A stretch of DNA of 64,000 bases. Origin: Auricularia sp. M13. Lineage: Eukaryota; Basidiomycota; Agaricomycetes; Auriculariales; Auriculariaceae. Location of the stretch: NCBI GenBank assembly GCA_037042915.1, contig CM073193.1:5208001-5272000 (forward strand), read 5' to 3'. The notes under the pieces were generated by a model. That model was not told the origin of the DNA. It ran no database searches and saw only the letters and a program-made list of their open reading frames with translations. Positions 33,113-44,954 of this stretch are shown piece after piece. The position numbers and the translations under genes were made by a program. Each line of letters opens with the position of its first letter. Position 1 is the stretch's first letter.

Positions 33113-33598
33113 ATGTCCGGGTCCGCGCCGCGCGTTGAATGGTCGCTGCACGTCGTCTCCAACGAGCACGCGCTTGGCCAGAGCTACACCGTGCTCTTCT
33201 TCCTCGGCGACGTCCCTGCGTCCGCCGAGAACTGGCGGGAGGCAGACTCGCTTCTCGGGCTTCACGTCTCGCATACGCGCACGGGACACGTTCCGCCGGA
33301 GCAGGACCGCCCAATCGAGAGCTTCATTCCGCTGCAGAAGGCTCTCAAGCGCTGCTCGGGCCTGCCTAACTTGACGCCGGACGTTGTCGTGCCGTACCTC
33401 CGTAATAACATGCATTGGAGAGTTCAGAAGGTGTGCACGATCTCGCGCTAATTTGCCTGGCACAGCGTCTCACTGTTCACTGTGAAGATGGATGGCGAGG
33501 TTGTTGACAACAAGGACTTACCTTCATTGAAGGTTTTTATCTTCAGCATGACCGACGAGCAGAAGCGTGCAGGAGAGAAGACCGAATATCCATTGTAA
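33113..33598 (+). CDS. Solo tyrosinase C-terminal-domain protein C (142 aa)
   Basis: Exons 33113-33430 and 33488-33598, 57-nt phase-0 intron. The product begins MSGSAPRVEWSLHVVSNEHA, has YTVLFFLGDVPASAENW, and exon 1 ends YLRNNMHWRVQK. Exon 2 reads MDGEVVDNKDLPSLKVFIFS and ends YPL. Domain order, the HWR-x-x motif before the intron and the D-x-EVV...KDLPSLKV start of exon 2 match proteins A and B and the full tyrosinase. The CxxC pair is missing; the corresponding place reads LHVSHTRTGHVPP, with histidines instead. It is divergent from the tyrosinase, 710 bp away, and followed by an F-box-like gene. The intron contains an in-frame stop, so splicing is required. Confidence 0.82.
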
Positions 33599-33985
33599 CG
33601 TTGCTCATGCAGCATTCGAACCTTGCTGCTCGTTCTGTGTTCTAGTCTTGAATCTTCCTATGTGATTTGAGATGAATGCGGATGCAATGAGAGCTAGTAT
33701 TGCACACAATACATGCCATGTTTGAACGGTGAGATGTAACAGCCCATTATTGCATGAATGTTTGGAACCATGAAAGCCGACTTGAAAATTCAAAACACAG
33801 TTCCGGTCGGGATCCACCGACTCGGAAAGGACCATCTTCTTTCGAAAGGTCCAGACGGACGGTCACCGGCGCCAACACAGCTGTTAAACCTGCACAAGCA
33901 CAGCAGTCGCCTGCTACCTGCTAGGCTGTCACAGTGCAACAAGAACACCGTATAACTCTGGCGCGTTTGTTTGCTATAGCTCACC
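33599..33985. other. Short intergenic region
   Basis: A TATAACTC-like element near 33951 precedes the next gene by about 35 bp. No gene seen. Confidence 0.4.
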
Positions 33986-34915
33986 ATGTGCCTGCCACTG
34001 TCCGACCTGCACCACCGTCTGCCGCTCGAGCTGCTCGAGCTGATTATTACCGCTGCAGCCCATGCGCTGTACATGGAGGCTCGCCTGCCCGAGCTCGCGC
34101 GACTATGCTACGTCTCGCAACGCGTGCGTAACCTGGTAACGCCGCTGCTCTACCGGACGGTGCACATCGAGTCGAACGCGGCCTGGGCCTCGTTCCGCAC
34201 TGCCGTGGTGCCCTGCGAGCGCCCAGCCAACGACCCCGGCGTCGGCCACCCCGTCCCGCCCGCGCACTTCGTGCAGAACCTCAGCGCCATCTCGTGGAAG
34301 TGCATGCCGCCGCCCGCCGACTTCCGGCACGTCCTCAGCCACCTGCCCAACCTGAAGAACGTGCAGGTGCCGCTGGCGCTCGTGCCGCACCTCCCGCCGC
34401 GCACCGTGCGGCGCCTCTTCGTGAGCAAGTACGGCCCGACGCTCGACGCGCCGCTCGCGCCCGGCGCCGGCGCGGGCGTCACGCACCTCTTCTTCGAGCC
34501 GTTCTACACCGGCCTGTACCCGAGCGAGATGCGCCTCTCGTTCCCCATCGCCTTCCCCGACCTCACGCACTTCGGCATCCTCTACGTCTCCGCCGGCGAG
34601 GCCGTCATGCGCGACCTGCTCTCGCTCATCCGCTCCGTCCTCGCGCTCCCCGGCATGGAGCGCGTCTACGTCCGCGTGTACGCCCCGGGCGTCAACGACG
34701 CCGTCAGCGATGCGGACGAGGTGCGCACCGCGTGTGCCGACCTGCAGGACCACCGAGTGTTCGTCGGCGAGGCGGACGGCACGGAGTGGACGTGGAAGCC
34801 CGGCTCGACCGACTGCACGCCCGTCAGCGGCGTCTGGGGCGCCGACGCCCGCGGCTCGTTCGACCAGTGGGACCATGGCGTCCCCGCCGACCCTACTGCT
34901 AGGACTGAAGAATAA
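33986..34915 (+). CDS. F-box-like protein, second family, member 2 (309 aa)
   Basis: Single exon. The N terminus LHHRLPLELLELIITAA is a clear F-box-type helix start, followed by LARLCYVSQRVRNLVTPLLY and RTVHI. The downstream domain shares blocks with the protein at 24449-25291: LPNLKNVQVPLALVPHL, FVSKYGPT, FFEPFYTGLYPSEMR, FPDLTHFGILYVS, LALPGMERVYVRVYAPG and a WDHG end. It is about 29 residues longer. GC-rich codons produce long antisense frames that are not genes. Likely an SCF adaptor (inference from the F-box only). Its position beside solo tyrosinase protein C parallels the position of member 1 beside F-box copy 2. Confidence 0.82.
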   Translation: MCLPLSDLHHRLPLELLELIITAAAHALYMEARLPELARLCYVSQRVRNLVTPLLYRTVHIESNAAWASFRTAVVPCERPANDPGVGHPVPPAHFVQNLSAISWKCMPPPADFRHVLSHLPNLKNVQVPLALVPHLPPRTVRRLFVSKYGPTLDAPLAPGAGAGVTHLFFEPFYTGLYPSEMRLSFPIAFPDLTHFGILYVSAGEAVMRDLLSLIRSVLALPGMERVYVRVYAPGVNDAVSDADEVRTACADLQDHRVFVGEADGTEWTWKPGSTDCTPVSGVWGADARGSFDQWDHGVPADPTARTEE

Positions 34916-36109
34916 TGGTTCTCAAAAAATGGCGGTACCCCTGGGCCGCCTCGTGTCACATACTTTCCATCTATCTATCATAGGGTTTTGATGTGGTTTC
35001 TTGAAGGTAGGCACAAGTGCGTTTCGGCGCAAACGACCGTCACGACGTTCCTGCTCAACGTGGTTTTGCTCTCGTCTCGAAATCTTTTCCCTTGCGCTGG
35101 CGACAGGGCGGCGGACGGTCGCTTAATACCAAAACGCCGCAGAATGGCATCGAAAACCACAGCTCCCTACTTCTATATTAAACGTTTTGTTTCAGATGTC
35201 TAATGGGCACGCAGCCAGACTTTCAAAGTGCTAACCACAGCTCCCTACTTCTGATTCAAGTCAGCGGACTCATTAGGCTCGGGATCGACAGCTTTCCCGC
35301 GTCCGAGATCGGTCAAGCCGGCGCCATCCCCAGAATACGGACGCCCCTCTCATTAGTGCACTTGGAGCGAGGCCCGTCGTTTCACACACTCTGCCAGCAC
35401 CAGCTTTGCTGCCTCGAAGGGGGACATTTGCCCGTTGCGCGAGTGCTGGCATTTTCGGAGTTGGTGTATGCTCAGCTCTTCGACATCGACTTCTGTGAAA
35501 ACGCACGGGTCGGCTCCCGCGTCTGCCAACTGCTCGCATACCGTACTCTCTTCCGAATCCTCTGGCGTCGGCATCAGGGTCAAGGGGTATCACGACGAGC
35601 GCGCAAATGCGACCAACGAACTTGAAATGTTGCGAGCAGGCGCTCTACAAGTAACAGCCCTTTGCAACGCCACACATTTTCTGGTTATACGATACTGACA
35701 AGCATGCATGTTTCTTGGATGGATAGTATGTATGAAATTGTGGAGAGTGATCGTGCAGAGCGTCTTGCGCCTGTGGGGTTCGTCGCGGTTGCCAGTGGAC
35801 GCGGTTGCGAAGCGTTGCAACTCCCGGGCACGCAGCGCGCCTGGACTGGTTGCGATCCTGTGAGGCTGCTGTTTCGTTGAGTGAGACGCACGATCGGCTT
35901 GAATTGACTGAGTGAAAGAACTACCACACGGTCGTGTCCGCGGCGTCTACGAATCAACAAAAGGCTTCGAAGATGTCGACGGAGATTTTTTTTGCGGGGG
36001 AATGTGCACTCTATGCAGAATCCAGATCACAATTTGCTCTGGGATCGATACGACATGTGTACGTTTCGCCTGCGTCAAGTACATTTACATCTAGAATTCC
36101 TCTCTTACC
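34916..36109. other. Intergenic region with a 20-bp direct repeat and one small ORF
   Basis: A 20-bp exact repeat (aaccacagctccctacttct) occurs at 35155-35174 and 35233-35252. A minus-strand frame from 35583 to 35353 (76 codons, MTLMPTPEDSEES...) has protein-like composition but no recognised motif and no splice partner, so I leave it uncalled. Confidence 0.4.
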
Positions 36110-39100
36110 CTACACGAGAATCCGCAGTGACACTCTGGATGAAAATCTTGAGTAAACAGCGTGACGAGGTGATGGACCCTGCGAGTGAAACCGCACCTCT
36201 AACTGACGCAGTACGTCCGAGATTGCAGGACGCAGGTGGGGTTCAAATTGCCAGCACTGCAGACATATAGTCCACCACGCCTCGGTGAGCCCTCGCAGTG
36301 TAGCCTCTTCTCCGGGACGGGGATGTAGATCCCCAAGGCAGACATTCCGAAGGACTGCGGTATTAGACAAGTGCGGCCACGGTCTCGCTCCTGTGAAGGC
36401 CTGCCATGATCGTCAGAATGAGGATGGCACGCGCGCGTGCGAAGAGTCAGACCTGCAGGACAAGCATCCCGAACGCATAAACGTCGCTCTCGCGCGTCTT
36501 AGACCGTGGGCGCTGCCGCACACTGATCTCAGCACCGACCGCCGCTGCATCCTCGGTACCAAGCAGAATCTCCGGCGCCGCGAAGCGCAGGGTGTTCCAG
36601 TGCCGGATCGCAGTCATCGTCGTCTGCTCGGACTCGCCTTTGTCGACCACCGTGCTGAGGCCGAAGTCCGCGAGGAGCGCCTGCCCGTCGTTGCTGATCA
36701 GCACATTCTCCTACACGTCGTAAATGAAAAACGAGTCAGTCATCAGCTAATTGCGGGATGAGTGAATGGACCACTTACACATTTGAGATCGCCGTGCACG
36801 ATATTGGCCTGAGTGTGAAGGAACTCCACCGCTTCAGCGACTTGCAACACCTGAGAGAGACATAGCAGATCAGTTCCCTGAAGACAAACGAACATTTCGG
36901 CTCCTGACCAGACGGCCTCTATCAATCGACGCCTCTGGCCTTCGCTCCATGTACTGGAGCAAGTTACCGTTGCGCATGAAAGGCGCCGCAAGGATCGTCC
37001 GACCTCCATGCGCGGATGTTCCAAGGAATGGAAGGATGCGGTCGCATCTGTGAGAAAGCTTCGCTGCTACGTCTATTTCACGACGCAGCATCTCATAAAA
37101 AGATAATCAGTATGAACGATGTTCTGAGTGGTTGGTAGGAGACCAGGAACAGAGGCTCACCTCTTGCTCGTGTTCCCTAAGCATCATCGGGAAGAATTTC
37201 AACGCCAAGATGCAGTCGTCCCGCATACGTCTGCCTTTGTAGATCGCCGAAAATGCGCCTTTGTCTACCGAGACGGAAGACGATATTTCCACATAGAACG
37301 GCGGACCGCCTTCGAATGGTTTCACGGTTATGAGGGATTTCTGGACGGCTATTCTCCTCTGTGAACAAATGCCAATGCGTAATGTATTTATCACAGACCT
37401 GGCGTGTCAGTACCAATGCGTAGGAATCGATTTTGCTCGAGGTTCTTGCTTTCAGGACTTCTGGCTGAGCGACCTTGATGGACCACACGCGAAGCGGGCC
37501 CCTGCAGCAGCGTAGGAGCCATGCTGGGCTTCTCCAATACCGGCGCACCGATGGTCGCAAGGCGCCTGGGTGTGATCTGAGCGTCTTCCAATGGAATCGC
37601 CTCACAGCCCTGGGAAATGGAGCAGTGATGTAGGAGAGGCTCCTCGCAGCTTTAATTGACTCAGGTGCTCTATTCACCTGGGTTATTGAATGTACTCGCT
37701 CCCGCGCAAGCGGCGTCGCACTGCGCGCTGCATCAATATGTAGGGCTTCTGTTCCCTGCGGCTCCTAGTGCAGCGTTACAGCTCTGTATATCATCGAAAG
37801 TCAAGGCTAAGGTGAAACTTGCCTCTTCTACTTTATCCTTCACACCCTCATCGCCATATTCGCCCCGTACGAGACGCATGTACATCTCATCATTGCGTTG
37901 TACGGTGCGCAGCATCTTAGTATCATATAAAGGATATCGCGTCAATATCGTGACGCGGAACTGCGTAGTATAAGCAATACATCCTGAAATCCGGAGGAAG
38001 GCAACACACTCCGAACAAATCGAGCGCATGGCGCAAGTCGTCGCTGTACTGCTTGATGAATGCCACGTCGTGCTGGCTCCGAATAAAGCGGGAGAAGTAG
38101 GTTCGTTTGGCCTGCTTCTGCACAAACTTATGGATCTTTTGCAGAGTACTGCTCAAGCGTCAGACTCCAGACAGACCCAAGCCGTCAAAACGCACCCTGT
38201 AAGCTGCTGTATGGTGAACTTGTGATATGTGGAGATGTTCTGCGTCCCGTTCATTTGGTTGATGATAGTCGCGATGACCTGGCACAGATGCTCGGCCAGG
38301 AGCTCGCACGCCTCTCGATTTTTTTTCACTAGCTACAGTGCATGTGCTCATGTTAGCATCAAACCTAACGATATGAAAAAAATTCTAACTTACCTGAACG
38401 CTGTCCGTAATGAGCACTGCGAGCCCCGCGATACCCTTCGCATAAGGGATATTCAACCCGTTTGCAACCTCACGCAGCACGCGGACTGTGATGCTGGTAG
38501 TGAGCGCTGTCTTAGTCGCACCCGCATCCGAAGACCCCAGCAGCGATGGTGGGAGCAGCATCGCGATGGCGGTATGAAGCCAGTTGGATACCCGGCGCTT
38601 AGTCATGAAGCTCTCGCACTTCAAGTTCACGGCAAGCTTGGCCGCATCTCCCCCCTGCCTGTCCTCCCAATCCAAATCGTGCCGACGCATATCGCCCCTG
38701 CGGAGGTGTCGGCGACGTACGCTTGCAGGAGGCAGGTAGACATGTGTTTGGGCGACATCCGAGGCCGCCTGTACAGAACCTGCGCGCGATATGTTGGGAA
38801 TGTCGGACATAGACGCTTCGTCATCTGCAAAGCCAGAAAATGTGGACGTGATCGACGGCGCCGACGCCGGGCGCTGCCTTCCCTTGCATCTGCTGCCGCC
38901 GGCGAGGATCGGGGCACCGCTGGTCGACGCAGCAGTGTTGATTGAATCTCCCAAGTTGGATGCGTTTGCTGTCAAGGACGACAGCGGGCTGGCAACCAAT
39001 AACGCCGCGCCGCTCACCTCGCCTCCATCGCTGTCCATACTCATACCGGCTGAAGTTTGCGGGAAGTCGAGACCCGTGGCCGTAGCTGAGGACTTTCTAC

Positions 39101-40019
39101 GCTGGCGGGAAATCAGGGCGTGTTTGCCGAGGGATGAGTCGATGAGTACTGAGTGATCAACTTGGTTCTTTCCGAACTTGGATGAATCTGCGGATTCTGT
39201 CATGCGAGGAGACCGCTCGTTCGACGTAGTTGCGGCGTTTGTGACGACTGCATGATTGGAGGATACCGAGGAGGGTAGCGGATCGGAGCCAACGTCGACT
39301 GAGGAGGGGGAGAGCGAGGGCGGTGGGGTCTTGAGAAGTTGCTGCCTCGGGATTACGGCGGGCGAGTCACGGTCAAACAAGGCTTGGGAAAGCGGCGGCA
39401 ATGGGGAGGAGAGATTCTCTGCCATTGGTGGGTCCAGAGAGGGCAAGCGAAGCGCCTCGAGAGATCTGGTCGGCGTCGAGGAGGCAGTTGAGGACGGAAA
39501 GCTGCCGCGAGAAGGCATGCGTCTCAGCGACAGTGCCCGAACAGAGCCGGAAAATTCCCTGCGGCGTTTGGGAGCAGTCGATTTCACGCACGCTGATTTT
39601 TCCCTGAACGACCGCAGTGAGATCGATGATGACCAGCGCGTGGAAGTTGCCCTATCCTCATACCTGGCCCTGACGAAAGCAGCGCTGGAGTCAGGCAATT
39701 GAGTGATAGACGTGGGCCATCCATGCAAATGCGAGTTGCTGGGCGGTTCAGCCGTTGGCAGTTGATGCGGGGTGAAGGCGATGGTGGAGGGGTGCGACGT
39801 GCTCGACTCGAACCACGTCCTCGGTGACAGGACCTTCTTCGTCGCGCTCAATCTAGGCAATGTGGGCGGCTTCTGGAGGCTGATTTGTGCCTGGGGTGCC
39901 CCAGCGAGTGCAATCGGCGTTGGCGGCGACAGTGACCACTCACGCAAACCAAAGCGCCGCCTAGTGGGAATGGGTGACACCGGCGTCAACGAGCTCTGGA
40001 GGTGAGCAATAGCGCTCAT
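36110..40019 (-). CDS. Protein kinase with N-terminal MLKL-like helical domain (1115 aa)
   Basis: Eleven exons on the minus strand: 40019-38394, 38332-38196, 38148-38010, 37960-37780, 37727-37678, 37609-37395, 37356-37161, 37091-36909, 36850-36779, 36710-36453, 36400-36110; phases agree, though junctions between 37780 and 37357 are the least certain. Residues 1-500 are Ser/Pro-rich and disordered. About 505-690 is helical, with ANGLNIPYAKGIAGLAVLIT and IHKFVQKQAKRTYFSRFI, resembling the four-helix N-terminal domain of MLKL found in many Agaricomycete proteins. The kinase domain (about 800-1105) has a Gly-loop-like GAFSAIYKG, Lys836 in LALKFF, catalytic HGDLKCEN (Asp930), DFG at 948-950 and APE at 978-980, so it looks active. 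The family fits TKL-like fungal kinases. A role in regulated cell death or heterorecognition is inference from domain make-up. Confidence 0.8.
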
Positions 40020-41070
40020 TTGAGTGGTCGCCTGAAGCGTTGGAGATGTGAGAGTAGAAGAAAGCGGCAAATAGCCACGGCACAACCAAGGGAAGATGCA
40101 GCCGCTGCTGCAGCGCTGGTCCTGGGGTCTTGCTGACGTGCTTCTTGAGCGCCTCGCTCGCAGCGCTCACAGTCGACCTAAGTCTGCACCGTGTCCAAGA
40201 AACGGCACTATACCGGGTGGAGTTGAGCAGCAGGCGGTGGCGTCACCCGGAAGTGCGTACCATTTCCGAACCGACAACTGGCGGTCATTTCCCGGGTTGC
40301 CATCCTCAGCGTTGCCCATCGGGTGCTAGCTGTTGACATAACCCAAACGAACCGATACACGGCGGGTCTCCCGACCTCGGTATACTCGGTATGGGCATTT
40401 GAAGCAATAATCGAACAGCAGGCCCGTCGCATGCTGCAGCATGGGGTTTCAGGCACTTGCTCCGCGTTTGCGGCGCAGGCATTTGTAGCACGGGGTCGTG
40501 TGCGATGCGCGACGTTGACAGGTGTACATTGTCACTTGAGGTCGAAGACGGAGGTAGGCAACATCAGCCAGCCGGTTGGTCCCGGTCATTTGGAGGCTCG
40601 TCTCAAACAGTCATCTTGAACGAGGAGTTTCCTCATGCCAGTTTGTACCATTCGAACAACCCTCATTTTTGACATTGCGCTGTTCATCGGCAACAAATAT
40701 TATTGTAGGACCCTCCGGGCCAACAACACGAATAAAAAGCAAAGTAAGAAAAGAAAAGAAGAAAGGAAGAATGCGAGCGTCCATAGATACTGTACAGCTC
40801 GGTGCACCGTGCGCGGGAACCGAGTTGGAATTGCAGGACAGCGATGCAATGCGATACGACGAGTGCGAGGGGGTGCAGTAGGACGGGTCTAAGGGCATGC
40901 AGTGTGTGTGTGTGTGTGTGTGTATGATGAGGGAAGAATCGGGAGTCGTGCAGGATGTTTTCGGAGAAGGGGGACATGAACAGAGTCCAGGAAGCCAGAC
41001 ATTAGCGAAAACCAGCGCTATCCACAAAGAAGAATGCAAAGGCAAACCAAAGTAACCGGACTATTCATCC
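40020..41070. other. Intergenic region
   Basis: No supported gene. Contains a GT dinucleotide run at 40902-40922. The last part is the likely 3' UTR of the minus-strand gene ending at 41071. Confidence 0.45.
40902..40922. repeat. (GT)n microsatellite
   Basis: About ten uninterrupted GT units. Confidence 0.9.
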
Positions 41071-42823
41071 TCAGTGCTTGCGCGTGAACGTGTTGACATC
41101 ACGCCAATTTTTGAGCAGTGTGCTGTGGATGCTGCCCATGCCGCTCTCGTCCGGGGCATGGTAGCCGTGGGAGGTGTCCCGGATGATCTCGTCGGCGGTG
41201 CGGCGGTCGGCGGGCGCGAACGGCTGGTTGTCGCGCGTGAAGATATACGTGTCCGGGTGCGGCGCGGGGTGCGCACTGATCTCGTGCAGCTCGCGCCCGA
41301 TCGCGACGCAGATGCCGTCGATGTCGATATCATTGAGGTCGTAGCCGAACGGGTCCTCAATCTCCTGCCCGATCTCGAGGAAGCCGAGCAGGAGAAAGGA
41401 CGCAAACGCCGTCGCGGGGATCGTCAGCCACTTGTAGGCGTCGTAGATTTGGAAGGGCAGCAGGAGGAGGTAGAGCCTGCGCGCCTTGTGTTATTCGATG
41501 TGAGGACCGACGAGGGACTATCAAGGACGTACCACATGCACATGCGAAGGTGGGCCTGGTACGCGAATGGGATTGGAGCTGGCGCAACCGTGAGTATGAT
41601 GAGAAGAAAAAAATAAAAGGTGAAGAAGCATACTGTTGCGCACGCGCTCGAGATTGGCAACCGCATCCTGTAACGCGCTGAGGAGATTAAGGAACCCGGC
41701 GGCAGTGGCGGGGGCGAGCCATCCCTCCTTCATGACGTGCGCATAGTAGCTATGCAAGAAGAGCGTGATCTCGAGCGGCACGTTGCCCTCCGCGACCTGG
41801 ACCTTGCGCTTGCGACCGAGCAGGTTTGTGCTCTCGCTCTCCTTGCTTGTCCCGCGCACCATGCGCACGAACGGCTGAACAATCGGCTTGAGGAGAAGGA
41901 GGAACGGCACGGCGTCGTAGACCGTCGTGCGCGGCGGGATGCGCGCCGGCCGCAGCTCGTACTCGCACTCCGGCGCAGCGAAGCCCTTTTCAAGATCGCC
42001 GGAGCCGGTGCTGAGAGTGCCGTCACTGGCCAGGGACGCGGGGGCCGAGGCCTTGCGCTTAGGCGCGTGCGGGGCGTGCCAGACGGGGAGAGGGTCCGCC
42101 TGCTCGGGGTGCGAGCCGTGCGCGAACTTGGGTAGGAACGACACGAGCGGGTACAGGTCCTCGTAGTAGATGCCCGCCTCGCCGCGCAGGAAGTGCTTCA
42201 CGGAGACTGAGAAAGCCTGGACGAGGTTGATCATGCTCTTCTTCTCAATCAGCGCCTCCAGCCGACGGTTGCGAGAGGGATCGTTTGGCTGGTCGGGCTT
42301 GAGCGGGCGGTCGGTTGGCACGTGGATCCAGATGAGCGACGCGAGGTTGCGCGACATGAGCTGGATTGAGGTCCATAGTTTGCGGCCCTCTGTAAACGCG
42401 GTCAGTCCACATCGCTAACTACGAGGCGAGCTGTTCCGGACCTTGGTACCTGCACAACAGTCAAAACGCGAAACCCAGTGAAAAAAGACAGTGCACACCG
42501 TTCATACGCGCTGGATGTCCTGAAACTCACGACGAGACCTAGTCGTGCATGTTAACACCAAGAAATGATAGCCCAGAATGCCACGCACCGAGTACAGTAC
42601 CGAGGACGGTGAGCAGCTGGTTTGAAATGCCAAGATCTGCTTCGGTCAACTCCGAAACAGCTGCCACCACTATCCCAGCCACTCGTCAGTCAGGTCACAC
42701 GAGCACGCTGATGTGCAGAAAAAACGCACTGGCAGCAAAGCCCGAGAAGAGGCAGACCTCAAACCAGATGTCGTTGATCACGGAGGCTTGAAAAGCGTTC
42801 AGCAGCCAGCTGAAGAACCCCAT
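41071..42823 (-). CDS. Bestrophin-like anion channel, UPF0187 family (469 aa)
   Basis: Seven exons on the minus strand: 42823-42730, 42660-42601, 42538-42499, 42449-42442, 42389-41634, 41578-41533, 41476-41071; all phases agree. Exon 4 is only 8 nt but is required to build the family motif LGLVVSFRTSSAYERYQEGR with the adjoining exons. Further family motifs are PIPFAYQAHLR and FLEIGQEIEDPFGYDLNDID; the latter is the conserved acidic Ca-clasp-like region of bestrophins. Hydrophobic segments fit four membrane helices (near residues 10-35, 60-75, about 330 and about 375). A variable, charged loop (about 160-260) is predicted to be cytosolic. The protein probably conducts chloride or other anions across a membrane; which membrane is not clear from the sequence. 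A TATTTATAAAT element about 140 bp upstream could be its promoter. Confidence 0.88.
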
Positions 42824-44812
42824 GGTGGTAGATGATGCTTGTGAGCGTAGGATTAGTTGGGCGGGGGTGGTATAGCGAGCGGCGGCCCTGCACAACGGCT
42901 AGGCACAACGGGGAAAGAGGAGAAGGAAAACTGGGGGACAAGGAGCCGGGCCGCGCCTGGTCTGTATTTATAAATGTGCATACCGTAACCGCGTAATGGT
43001 TACCTATTTAATAGGCGGTGCCGCCGCGTGCACCGACGCCATTCGCCCGCCCTGACCCCTAAACGTGCAGCGCCGGAACGCTCTGCCCAAGTTCGGATCT
43101 TCTCTCTTTCCCTCTCATCGCACAGGTCCTCGTCCTCACGCTGTGGATGGTTCCGCGAACGTTTTGACTGTATGCGCCAAGACGCACAGTCCGGTGATCA
43201 CGCCGCCGACCGGGCGCAGAGCTCGTCCGGCCGAATCACGGCGCAGAATGCCCGATCACATCCCGAAGAGTATTCAGCATTATTATTTCAAGGAAGTTTA
43301 GTCAGTGAGGCTCCCTGCGAGAGCTCAGAATCACTATGAGTAATATTTTGGGTGGGTGAGAGAGGTAAATCAGGTGGATTCAACCGTAATAAATAGCCCA
43401 GGCTCCTCGTCGCCCGATCAAATGGATGCAAGAGTCCAGTCGCAGAGCCCAACTGGTCTGTTTGCTTGTGTACGTGAGAACTGAAGAAGCATCAGCTTGA
43501 GCGCATCTGGATACGCGCGTATTCGAGCATCCATCAGAAAGTTTAAAGGGTTGAACGTCGAATGCGCACCGCAACCCTTCAGTTTCCTCGCAACTCCTCT
43601 GGTTGCATCAGCGCCCAAAAAGTGCCATGATCGTCTCGTGCGTCCAGCAGGGAGCTATATACTGCCAGAATTCGAGGCAGATCTATCGCCGATGTGCCAC
43701 CGGAGTGTGGCACTGCTCCATCGCCTCCTTCTCCAACTTACAAGCTCATGAGAAGGCGAACCAAGTACCCATACTATCCTCGTGCTTCCCTCATGCTGTA
43801 TATGCACTGAGACAATTGCCTGAATCACGGTTTAAACTTCCAATGTGCGAATACTGGACTCAGACCCTCTTTAAACAGGCGCCGTTGTTGCTCCTCATCA
43901 TATCAGCCCATAATATTTCTACTTTCAACCAGAGTGAACTTATGAACTCTGTTGAGAAGGGATATCCGGGGCAGTAATACCGAATTAGTTCAAGTCACTA
44001 CCGTTGACGTGGCGACTCGCGAGGACTCAGAAGATGAGCCACACCGTTCCATCGGGATAGCCACCTCGTGCTCACACCTTGAATATTGCGCCTGGCATAT
44101 GAGGGGGTCCATGAAGGAAAATAGAACCTCCCTGACACTAGCTCAGACCAAGAGGCAAAACTCGCGGGAAATGTCAATTATCACGTCTGTATCACTTTCA
44201 AGTACTAAGAAACGCTTGAAGAACCGCCCCGCTGTCCTTTCAGGGTACATATTGGAGCGATTACCAACGTACAGCGTTGACGGGATACATACGCGCTGTT
44301 AGGACTACTAACGCCGCTGCCGGCGGAGGTTCGCGGAGCGACCTACCAGCAGTTGTCCAGCGCATAGTCTCCCGTAAAATGTTATCATACGTTTCTCACC
44401 TTGAGAATCCTTCGTCCGGCGGGGAAGTCGACGGCTGAACTATGAGTAAAAGATGACTTGAATGTAGCACTTTTGAAATCACAGCTCAAAGGCTGCGGTA
44501 TTTGATCTTACCTGGAGGCGGGTAGCAACAATTGTCTTCATCGGATTTCTACGAAGCTGACGGTGTGTATGTGTGTGCGAGTGTCCGTGGGAATTTGATG
44601 ACTGCGCGGACCATTTTGCCCCCGGGACACAATGGCAAGGGGGGCGGCCGGCCACCTGATCCCTGGCGCACTGTTTGCCAGAAGCAGGTCCATTGTGCTC
44701 ACGCGTTCAATTAACCGTCAGAAGCACGCGCAAATATCCGCCACAAGCTGGCTCAGGCTGGTGGTGGTATGATGTTGCCAGGGATGCGGCAATCCGACCG
44801 GGCTTCATGTCG
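42824..44812. other. Intergenic region without a supported gene
   Basis: About 2 kb. The minus-strand frame 43618-43380 (NPLNFLMDARIRAYPDALKL) is somewhat protein-like and may be a relic exon, but no family or splice partner is visible. Other frames lack motifs. Confidence 0.35.
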
Positions 44813-44819
44813 TATAAAG
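44813..44819 (+). promoter_or_regulatory. TATA box of F-box gene copy 3
   Basis: TATAAAG in the context cgTATAAAGC, about 136 bp before the ATG at 44955; the same heptamer and preceding CG occur before copies 1 and 2. Confidence 0.55.
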
Positions 44820-44954
44820 CAACCTCGTGCCCCCGAACGACGGGATGAATCCCCGTCCCTGACTCTCTACATATCCCGGAGGCACGACCCAAACGTTGGT
44901 CGCGCCCCCTGCATCATCACGTCTGTTCTTGCTTGCTTGCTACAGTATATTGTT

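Noticed and set aside
34103-34876. Long minus-strand ORF opposite the F-box-like gene at 33986
   Set aside because: Composition (Ala/Asp/Glu/Arg/Val) is that of an antisense shadow of GC3-rich codons; the plus frame has a conserved paralogue.
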